Below, one piece after another: positions 1-6,257 of a stretch of 64,000 bases of DNA. Origin of the DNA: Sphingomonas melonis (lineage in GTDB: Bacteria > Pseudomonadota > Alphaproteobacteria > Sphingomonadales > Sphingomonadaceae). Numbering within the stretch: the stretch's first letter is position 1; the number at the start of each line of letters is the position of its first letter. Position numbers and translations under genes: made by a program. The notes beneath the pieces are model-generated. The model did not search any database and had not been told where the DNA came from. It saw only the letters and a program-made list of their open reading frames with translations. The stretch lies in assembly GCF_013409985.1 (NCBI RefSeq), contig NZ_JACCBY010000003.1:124001-188000 (forward strand), read 5' to 3'.

Positions 1-259
1 TCTGCATGTGATCGGCGATCATCTCGCGCGCGAAATCCTTGGTCGCCTGGCTCTTCGCCTTGCTGAGCGCGAGCTTGCTCGACTGGATCTCGTACATGTC
101 GCTGTCGGCCGCCCAGGCGACGTAGTTCTGCGACGGCGTGCCGGCGAGCGGCGTGGCGCCGACCTGGGTCGGGGTCATGGTGCCGGCATCCTGCGCCATC
201 GCGCCGGCAGATGTCGCGGCGAGGGCAATGGAACTGATGCAAATCAATATCTTGCGCAT
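1..259 (-). CDS. DUF4142 domain protein, N-terminal part (cut by window edge)
   Basis: The first 86 residues of a secreted protein are visible; the rest lies left of the window. It opens with MRKILI and a hydrophobic stretch ending AMAQD, a good Sec signal peptide with likely cleavage after AMA. The mature part has the string SDMYEIQSSKLALSKAKS, followed by DFAREMIADH, which is the usual start of the DUF4142 four-helix fold, a periplasmic ferritin-like family of unknown function common in alphaproteobacteria. An AGGAGA ribosome site lies just before the ATG. Family assignment is good; no function is known to me. Confidence 0.8.
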   Translation of the reverse strand, partial: MRKILICISSIALAATSAGAMAQDAGTMTPTQVGATPLAGTPSQNYVAWAADSDMYEIQSSKLALSKAKSQATKDFAREMIADHMQ

Positions 260-427
260 GGTCGTCTCCTGGAATCTAGCCGCCCAACGACTGCCGGTCG
301 AAGCCGTTCCTTGGCCCGTTAGACTTGGCGAAAACTGTCCGAAAACAAACGGAAGGCCGGCTATGCTGGCGCAATCGGGACATCGCATCCGTCTCGCCAT
401 TCCGCGCAAAGCCTGTAGGGTCGGGTC

Positions 428-1228
428 ATGGAGAGACTGTCCCGCTTCGCTTTTGCCCTGCTGGTCGCGACCGGCGGGGCGACCGTGCCCGCATCCGCAC
501 AGGAGGCGGCACCCGACGCGCCGCGGCGCACGCGGGTGGGGCTGGGGCCGCAATTGGTGCCAAGCTATCCGGGGTCCGATTCGTTGGGGCTGCGACCGTT
601 CGTCGACGTGTCGCGGACGCGCGGCGACACGCCCTTCGCCTTCGAGGCGCCCGACGAAAGCGCCGGCTTTCCCATCCTGCGCGGCGCGCGGTTCCAGGTC
701 GGCCCGGCGATCGGCTTCGAGGGGCGGCGGCGCAGCCGCGATGTCGGCGGGCGGCTGCCGAGCGTCGGCGCGACCTTCGAACTCGGCGGCTTCGTGCAAT
801 ATGCGGTGAGCGACGCGCTGCGGCTGCGCGTCGAGGCGCGGCAGGGGATCGGCGGCCACAAGGGACTGATCGGCGTCGTCGGCGCGGATTATATCGCGCG
901 CGATGCCGACCGCTGGCTGTTCTCGATCGGGCCGCGCCTCACGCTGTCGAGCGCGCGCTACAATCGCGCCTATTTCGGCGTCGGTGCCGCCGATGCGCCG
1001 CTCGCCGGCCTGCCGGCGTTCAAGGCGGATGCCGGCGTGCAGGCGGTCGGCGCCACGATCGGCGCGCTACGCCAGCTGACGCCGCATTGGGGCGTGTCGG
1101 GCTATGCGAAATACGACCGGCTGGTCAGCGATCCCGGCCGGTCGCCGGTGGTGCGGGCGTTCGGGTCACGCAACCAGCCGTCGGTGGGCGCGGCGCTGAC
1201 CTATACGTTCGGCGCCGGGGTGCATTGA
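428..1228 (+). CDS. MipA/OmpV family outer-membrane protein
   Basis: A 266-residue protein with a signal peptide (about residues 1-25, ending PASAQ). The remainder is rich in alternating aromatic and small residues typical of an outer-membrane beta barrel and ends in a strand-like segment AALTYTFGAGVH. The opening RRTRVGLGPQLVPSYPGSD matches the start of MipA/OmpV proteins, first described as scaffolds for murein synthesis or as barrel proteins of unknown cargo. It stands alone, transcribed towards plsC with 7 bp between their stop codons. The family is clear from sequence; the actual function is not. Confidence 0.82.
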   Translation: MERLSRFAFALLVATGGATVPASAQEAAPDAPRRTRVGLGPQLVPSYPGSDSLGLRPFVDVSRTRGDTPFAFEAPDESAGFPILRGARFQVGPAIGFEGRRRSRDVGGRLPSVGATFELGGFVQYAVSDALRLRVEARQGIGGHKGLIGVVGADYIARDADRWLFSIGPRLTLSSARYNRAYFGVGAADAPLAGLPAFKADAGVQAVGATIGALRQLTPHWGVSGYAKYDRLVSDPGRSPVVRAFGSRNQPSVGAALTYTFGAGVH

Positions 1229-1235
1229 GGCAGGC

Positions 1236-1955
1236 TCAGCCGGCCGCCTCGATCGCCGACCGTGCATGCGCGGCGATCGCCTTGCGGTTGCCGGCGGCGG
1301 CGGGATCGAACGGCGGGCACAGATGCAGCGTCACCGGAAAGGTGCCGCGCCGGCGCAGCACGCGCAGCGCATGCGCGCCGCCCGGCTCGTCACCCACCCA
1401 GGCCAGTTCGGGCGTCGCCGCGCCATAATCGATCCGGATCGGCTGGACGCGCACCCCCGGCGGCGGCGGGTCGAGCGCGGCGAGCAGCGCCGCCTTGAAC
1501 GGCAGCAGCGTCACGCCGTCGCCAGTGGTGCCTTCGGGAAAGACGGTGACCGGCCTGCCGGCACCGATCGCGGCGCGCAACCGGGCGATCTGCTCGGTCA
1601 CCTGGAGCCGGTCGTCGCGGCTGACGAACAGCGTGCGGTTGAGCGTGCACAGCCAGCCGACCAGCGGCACGGCGCGCAATTCGCCCTTGGCGACGAAGGC
1701 GCTGCCGGTCGCCCCGGCGATGGCGAGGATGTCGATCCAGCTGAGATGATTGCTGAGGAACACGACATCGCGGCGCAGCGGCGGTCCCACCACGCGCACG
1801 CGCGCCCCGACGATATCCGCGACCAGGCCGAGGAAGCGGCGCGGCCATGGCGAGGGCCGGCGGACCAGTCGCCACAGGCCGTGCAGGGCGAGGCCGCCGA
1901 GCAAGGCGACGAGGAGCGCGAACAGGCGCGCGGCGACGCGGAGGTTGCCGATCAT
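1236..1955 (-). CDS. plsC: 1-acyl-sn-glycerol-3-phosphate acyltransferase
   Basis: A 239-residue PlsC-type acyltransferase, which acylates lysophosphatidic acid to phosphatidic acid at the inner membrane. The N-terminus has one hydrophobic segment (LFALLVALLGGLALHGLW). The catalytic HX4D box is present as NHLSWID near residue 70, and the glycerophosphate-binding box is FPEGTT near residue 140. It lies 73 bp downstream of fur on the same strand, an order common in sphingomonads, so it may be cotranscribed. Other lysophospholipid acceptors cannot be excluded from sequence. Confidence 0.9.
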   Translation of the reverse strand: MIGNLRVAARLFALLVALLGGLALHGLWRLVRRPSPWPRRFLGLVADIVGARVRVVGPPLRRDVVFLSNHLSWIDILAIAGATGSAFVAKGELRAVPLVGWLCTLNRTLFVSRDDRLQVTEQIARLRAAIGAGRPVTVFPEGTTGDGVTLLPFKAALLAALDPPPPGVRVQPIRIDYGAATPELAWVGDEPGGAHALRVLRRRGTFPVTLHLCPPFDPAAAGNRKAIAAHARSAIEAAG

Positions 1956-2028
1956 CGCGATCGGGGTTCTGCCACTATCGCGGTCGCGCCATTACGCCGG
2001 TGCTGCGGCGGCATGGCGGCGGCCCGGC

Positions 2029-2451
2029 TCAGCCCTTTCGGTCGAGGCTGACGCCGTACAATTCCATACGGTGGTCGACGAGGCGGAAGCCGAGCTTCTC
2101 GGCGATCGCCTTCTGCAGCTGTTCCAGCTCGGGATCGACGAATTCGATGACTTTGCCGGTCTCGACGTCGATGAGATGGTCGTGATGCGCTTCGGGCGAG
2201 GGTTCGTAGCGGGCGCGGCCGTCACCGAAATCGTGGCGGTCGAGGATGCCCGCCTCCTCGAACAGGCGCACGGTGCGATAGACCGTGGCGATCGAGATGC
2301 CCGGATCGATCGCCGAGGCGCGCTCATAGACCTTTTCCACATCGGGATGGTCTTCGGCTTCGGACAGCACGCGCGCGATGACGCGGCGCTGTTCGGTGAT
2401 GCGCAGGCCCTTCTGATTGCACAGGGCTTCGAGATCGATCTTGCGAGGCAT
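2029..2451 (-). CDS. fur: Fur family ferric-uptake type transcriptional regulator
   Basis: A 140-residue regulator starting MPRKIDLEAL. The winged helix (TEQRRVIARVLSEAEDHP... ATVYRTVRLFEEAG) is typical of Fur. The dimerisation domain carries the regulatory metal motif HHDHLIDVETGKVIEFVD. The CxxC pairs that bind structural zinc in enterobacterial Fur are absent, as is usual for alphaproteobacterial Fur. The start is set by family alignment: the open frame continues upstream but that extension looks like spacer and rimI antisense. An inverted repeat sits 27-52 bp before the start. Irr or Mur functions are possible in other alphaproteobacteria, but no haem-regulatory motif is visible. Confidence 0.88.
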   Translation of the reverse strand: MPRKIDLEALCNQKGLRITEQRRVIARVLSEAEDHPDVEKVYERASAIDPGISIATVYRTVRLFEEAGILDRHDFGDGRARYEPSPEAHHDHLIDVETGKVIEFVDPELEQLQKAIAEKLGFRLVDHRMELYGVSLDRKG

Positions 2452-2477
2452 GACGCCAATGTAGTGCAGGTGGCTTG

Positions 2478-2503
2478 TTGCGAAAAGCGAAACCGACTCG
2501 CAA
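2478..2503 (-). promoter_or_regulatory. Inverted repeat upstream of fur, candidate operator
   Basis: TTGCGA and TCGCAA form a 6-bp inverted repeat separated by 14 bp, within the 109-bp gap between rimI and fur. The intervening bases are A-rich compared with the surrounding GC-rich DNA. The position fits an autoregulatory site for fur, but it does not match a Fur box that I can quote with certainty, so the assignment is inference. Confidence 0.3.
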
Positions 2504-2560
2504 AAAGCGCCTGATCGAAAAAGGCTGGTCGGACAGCCGGTTGATTGCGGATGCCGACGG

Positions 2561-3028
2561 TCAGACGGCGCGGCGATAGGTGTGCGCGTCGAACGCCTGG
2601 CCGGTCTTGCCGCGATAGTAATTGCGCCGCTCGCCGACCTTGGCAAAGCCCTGTTCGGTATAGAGGCGGACCGCTTCATTGCCCTCGCGCACCTCGAGGT
2701 GGAGGTCGGCGATGCCGGTCGCCTGCGCCTCGGCGATCACCGCGCGGAGCAGCGCGCGGCCGACGCCGCGGCGGCGGAAGGCGGGATCGACCGCGAGCAG
2801 CAGCAGTTCGGCCTCGTCGGCGACGCTGCGCACCATCGCGAAGCCGGCGGGCGCGTCGTCGACATAAGCGAGCGTCAGCCGCACGCCCGGCATCGCCAGC
2901 ACGCCGAGGCACTGGTTGCGCGTCCATGCCTCGCCGAAGCGCGGCTCGAAGGCGGCGATCATCAGCGCATCGACGGTCGCGACATCGCGGGCGTCGCCGG
3001 TGCGCAGCAGGACCTGACGCGTCGCCAT
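2561..3028 (-). CDS. rimI: Ribosomal protein S18-alanine N-acetyltransferase-like GNAT enzyme
   Basis: A 155-residue GNAT protein. The acetyl-CoA loop is RRRGVGRALL (about residues 88-97), followed by the RimI-type tail LHLEVREGNEAVRLYTEQGF and RRNYYRG. RimI acetylates the N-terminal alanine of ribosomal protein S18. Its ATG shares one base with the tsaB stop codon (TGATG), so the two genes are translationally coupled; this tsaB-rimI pairing is widespread and supports the name. Confidence 0.85.
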   Translation of the reverse strand: MATRQVLLRTGDARDVATVDALMIAAFEPRFGEAWTRNQCLGVLAMPGVRLTLAYVDDAPAGFAMVRSVADEAELLLLAVDPAFRRRGVGRALLRAVIAEAQATGIADLHLEVREGNEAVRLYTEQGFAKVGERRNYYRGKTGQAFDAHTYRRAV

Positions 3029-3669
3029 CAGGCGGGCACCTTGCCGCCGGGCAGCTTGGCATCGGGCGCGCGGCCGTAGAGCGGGCGCGGCGGCAGCGTG
3101 GCGAGCGCCTCGGGCAGGAGCAGCGCGTTGGCGGCATCGGGCAGCGCCGGCTGCCCGTCGAGCGCGGGCGCGACCTGTTGCAGCCAGCGCACGCCATTGC
3201 CGACCGGATAGCGGTCGCCGAGCGCGGCGAGCGCCGCCTCGGGCTTCAGCGAGGCGAGCGCGTCGAGCGCGACGGGGCCGGGGGCGAAACCCTGGACGAA
3301 CACCTCGCCATGACCGCCCTCCAGCATCACCGCGATGTCGCCGGTGCGGCCGGCGGCGAAGTCCGCGGCGGCGATCAGCGACAGGCTGGAATAGCCGGCG
3401 ACGCCCGCGTCCCAGCCGAGCGCCAGCCCGCGCGCCGCGGCGATGCCGACGCGCAGGCCGGTGAAGCTGCCGGGGCCGACATCGACCAGGATATGCGCGG
3501 CGCGGCCGCCGCCGGGCAGGTCGGCGATCATCGGCAGCAATTGCTCGGCATGGCCGCGCCCGACCTCACGGTGCGCGGCGGCGATGACGCGGCCGTGTTC
3601 GATCAGCGCGACCGAGCAGGCGGCGGTGGCGGTATCGATGACGAGGATGCGGGGAGGAGCGTCGGTCAT
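3028..3669 (-). CDS. tsaB: tRNA threonylcarbamoyladenosine biosynthesis protein TsaB
   Basis: A 213-residue ASKHA-fold protein starting MTDAPPRILVIDTATAA. It contains the hallmark DVGPGSFTGLRVGIAAARGL of TsaB, the partner of TsaD in making t6A37 on tRNAs that read ANN codons. An in-frame GTG seven codons upstream is an alternative start, but the family usually begins close to the ILVIDT strand. It is coupled to rimI downstream. The C-terminus is short, as is usual for sphingomonad TsaB. Confidence 0.88.
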   Translation of the reverse strand: MTDAPPRILVIDTATAACSVALIEHGRVIAAAHREVGRGHAEQLLPMIADLPGGGRAAHILVDVGPGSFTGLRVGIAAARGLALGWDAGVAGYSSLSLIAAADFAAGRTGDIAVMLEGGHGEVFVQGFAPGPVALDALASLKPEAALAALGDRYPVGNGVRWLQQVAPALDGQPALPDAANALLLPEALATLPPRPLYGRAPDAKLPGGKVPA

Positions 3670-3853
3670 GTTCAGAAGGCTTTGCGACACGCGGGCGCGG
3701 GGGACAAGCGGGAGATGGCGTGCTTACTTCCTCGCTTTGCGCCGTGCAGGTGGCTGGCCGGTGGTGGAAGGGGGGGCATAGGACCGCGTTCGCCCTGTCC
3801 CCCTCCGTCACCGCTCCGCGGTGCGAGGGTCGATCCGTTTCCTCGTCTTGTCC

Positions 3854-3958
3854 GTCACCCCGGACTTGTTCCGGGGTCCACCGGGCCGCGAGGTTACCGT
3901 GTCGAACCAAGCCTTTCTCCCCGCCGCAGAGTGGACCCCGGAACAAGTCCGGGGTGAC
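3854..3958. repeat. Palindromic intergenic repeat, family A copy 1
   Basis: A 105-bp element bounded by 30-bp arms that begin GTCACCCCGGACTTGTTCC and end with the inverse complement, enclosing an asymmetric interior (ccgggccgcgagg on the left, ccccgccgcagag on the right). The same element occurs at 21498-21600, 31574-31679 and 58790-58894. It lies in the 352-bp gap between tsaB (starts at 3669) and the nitroreductase gene; I see no gene in the rest of that gap. Confidence 0.9.
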
Positions 3959-4021
3959 GGGGGCATAAGACGGGCGTGCGCGCGTTCCTGTGCGATTCCC
4001 CTGCCTTGGCGGGGGCTTGGG

Positions 4022-4615
4022 TCAAGCGATCGTGTTGAACTTCTCGAACGCGGGGCGCGGCAGGCGCTCGTGGAGGCTGGCTGGGTCGCCATAGCCGAGG
4101 GTGGCGATGAAGTTCGTCCGCACGCCCGGCTGGTCGGCGAAGAACGCCTTGTCGACCGCGCCCTGATCGAAGCCCGACATCGGTCCGGTATCGAGACCCA
4201 GCGCGCGGGCGGCGATGATGAAATAGGCGCCTTGCAGCGTCGAATTGCGGAGCGCGGAGGCGGTGCGCAATTCGGTATTGCCGTCGAACCACGCCTTGGC
4301 GTCGACGTGCGGGAACAGCTCGGGCAGGTGCTCGTGGAACTCGATGTCCATCGCGATGATGACGGCGACCGGCGCCTTCAGGATCTTGCCCTGGTTGGTG
4401 TCCGACGCGCAGGCGGCGAGCTTTGCCTTGGCCGCGTCGCTGACGCACCAGACGAGCCGCGCGGGCAACTGGTTGGCGCTGGTCGGGCCCCATTTCATCA
4501 GCTCCCAGATCGCGCGGAGCTGGTCCTCGCTCACCGGCCGGTCGGTGTAGCTGTTGTAGCTGCGCGCGGTGCGGAAGATGCGGTCGAGCGCGCTGTCGGG
4601 CAGGGGCTCGGACAT
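4022..4615 (-). CDS. Nitroreductase family protein, malonic semialdehyde reductase-like
   Basis: A 197-residue flavin-dependent nitroreductase-fold protein. The N-terminus RTARSYNSYTDRPVS and the following LMKWGPTSANQLPARLVW are characteristic of the RutE/HadB subgroup, annotated as malonic semialdehyde reductase (3-oxopropanoate to 3-hydroxypropanoate using NAD(P)H and FMN). The C-terminus has GYGDP, also typical. Its ATG overlaps the NifU-like stop codon by one base, so it is coupled to that gene. No other rut genes are present, so a pyrimidine-degradation role is not supported by context; substrate is uncertain. Confidence 0.78.
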   Translation of the reverse strand: MSEPLPDSALDRIFRTARSYNSYTDRPVSEDQLRAIWELMKWGPTSANQLPARLVWCVSDAAKAKLAACASDTNQGKILKAPVAVIIAMDIEFHEHLPELFPHVDAKAWFDGNTELRTASALRNSTLQGAYFIIAARALGLDTGPMSGFDQGAVDKAFFADQPGVRTNFIATLGYGDPASLHERLPRPAFEKFNTIA

Positions 4616-5187
4616 CAGACGGCTCGCACTTCGGTGACCTCGGGGACGTAATATTTGAGCAATTGCTCGATGCCGCTCTTGAGCGTCGCGCTCGACGACG
4701 GGCAGCCGGCGCAGGCGCCCTGCATGCGCAGGAAGACCTTGCCCTTGTCGAAGCCGCGATAGACGATGTCGCCGCCGTCATTGGCCACCGCGGGGCGGAC
4801 GCGGGTGTCGATCAGCTCGCGGATCTGGGCAACGATGTCGGCATCGGCGGGGTCGTCGGTGAAGGAGTCCTCCTCGACCGGCACGCTGAACCCGGCGCTG
4901 CCCTGGCGGAACAGCGGCATGTTGGCGGCGAAATGGTCAAGCAGGATGGCGAGCACGTCGGGCTTGAGGCTGTGCCATTCGACGCCGGGCGCCGCAGTCA
5001 CCGACACGAAGTCGCGGCCGAAGAACACGCCGGTGACGTCGCCCAGCGCGAACAGCATCTCGGCGAGCGGGCTCGCCTCGGCCTCCTCGGGCGTGGCGAA
5101 GTCGCGCGTGCCGGCATCCATGACGATGCGGCCGGGCAGGAACTTGAGCGTCGCCGGGTTGGGCGTGGTTTCGGTCTCGATCAGCAT
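4615..5187 (-). CDS. NifU-like Fe-S scaffold protein
   Basis: About 190 residues with two domains: an N-terminal Nfu_N domain (starting MLIETETTPNPATLKFLPGR) and a C-terminal NifU domain with DTRVRPAVANDGGDIVYRGF and the cluster-binding motif GACAGCPSS (CxxC). Such proteins carry and deliver Fe-S clusters made by the SUF or ISC machinery; the suf operon lies 10 kb away. A second ATG three codons upstream (at 5196) is equally possible; neither has a clear ribosome site. Its end is coupled to the nitroreductase gene. Confidence 0.88.
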   Translation of the reverse strand: MLIETETTPNPATLKFLPGRIVMDAGTRDFATPEEAEASPLAEMLFALGDVTGVFFGRDFVSVTAAPGVEWHSLKPDVLAILLDHFAANMPLFRQGSAGFSVPVEEDSFTDDPADADIVAQIRELIDTRVRPAVANDGGDIVYRGFDKGKVFLRMQGACAGCPSSSATLKSGIEQLLKYYVPEVTEVRAV

Positions 5188-5291
5188 GGACGTCATGTGG
5201 ACCGTGGGGGGCGGGGGATCAAGCGGGCGGACGGAAAGGGATTGTTTCGGGGGGCGCGCAAATCCTCCCCCGGGGCGGGGGAGGGGATCGG

Positions 5292-6104
5292 TCACGCTTC
5301 GAGCTGCTTCACCGCGGCGTTCCAGGTGCGGATGTTCGCGCGCGCCTCCTGCACGAAGGCGGAGCGGCGGACGATGCCGAGGAACAGGTCGGCGATCCAC
5401 TTGCCGGGATTGCGCAGCGGGCGTTCGAACTGGACGAGCAGCACCACCCGCGTGCCCTGGCTGTCGTTCCACACCTCGTGATCATAGGTGTCGTCGAACA
5501 CCAGGGTCTCGCCCTCCGCCCAGCGGACGATGCGGTCGCCGACGCGCATCCGCACGTCGCCGTCGCGCGGCACGAACAGGCCGAGGTGGCAGGTGATCAG
5601 CCCCTTGGTGACGCCGCGATGCGCCGGGATATGCGTGCCGGGCGCGAGGATCGAGAAGAAGGCGCTGTTGAGCCCTGGAATCCGCGCGACCAGCGCCTGC
5701 GTCGCCGGGCAGCGCGCCAGATTGTCCTCGATCGGATAGCCATAGCCCCACAGGAAGAAGGAGCGCCATTTGTCGATCTCGGCGATCGACCGGTGATCGG
5801 GGGAGATCGTCGCGAGGCTCGGCGCGGGCTGCCCCTGCAACGCCACCGCCGCCGCCTCGTCGCGGATCGTCCGCCACGAATCGCGCAGCAGCGCGGTCCA
5901 GCCGAAATGGCGGACGTCGAGCACCGGATCGTTGGCGACCAGCGACGAGCCGGCGATCATCCGGTCGAAGACGCCGCGCAGATGCTTGCCGATCCGGATG
6001 ACCAGCGGCCGTCCCGGCTCCGCGGCCAGCGCCGGAGCGTCGGGCGCGGCCGTGCCCGAGTTCCGCCACATTGCGGGGGCCGCTTCGTTGGTGCCGATCG
6101 TCAT
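5292..6104 (-). CDS. Aspartyl/asparaginyl beta-hydroxylase family protein, LpxO-like
   Basis: About 270 residues of the 2-oxoglutarate/Fe(II) hydroxylase fold. Visible motifs are the metal/2OG core THIPAHRGVTKGLITCHLGL (first His and following basic position), then EGETLVFDDTYDHEVWNDS (second His) and RVVLLVQFERP. This family includes LpxO, which 2-hydroxylates the myristoyl chain of lipid A at the membrane, and eukaryotic Asp/Asn hydroxylases. The start is uncertain: ATG at 6104 is used, with others at 6116 and 6119. The gene diverges from the M16 peptidase gene. If the host lacks lipid A, as sphingomonads do, the acyl acceptor must be another lipid. Confidence 0.8.
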   Translation of the reverse strand: MTIGTNEAAPAMWRNSGTAAPDAPALAAEPGRPLVIRIGKHLRGVFDRMIAGSSLVANDPVLDVRHFGWTALLRDSWRTIRDEAAAVALQGQPAPSLATISPDHRSIAEIDKWRSFFLWGYGYPIEDNLARCPATQALVARIPGLNSAFFSILAPGTHIPAHRGVTKGLITCHLGLFVPRDGDVRMRVGDRIVRWAEGETLVFDDTYDHEVWNDSQGTRVVLLVQFERPLRNPGKWIADLFLGIVRRSAFVQEARANIRTWNAAVKQLEA

Positions 6105-6257
6105 TACAGATACCATCATCGAGTCGCGCCGGGCCGTCGTCGCCCGGCTGCCCCATCGCCGCCGTGATAGTCGCGGGCTGGGGCGAAATGATGACCGAAA
6201 CGAGGAGGATACGGTCACGCTGGCGGCGATGCCCGGCAACCGCTAGGGATGGGGGCT

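Noticed and set aside
5263..5285. Terminator for the NifU-like gene set
   Set aside because: The C-rich/G-rich stretch resembles the family B repeats, has no T-run, and lies upstream of the NifU-like start.
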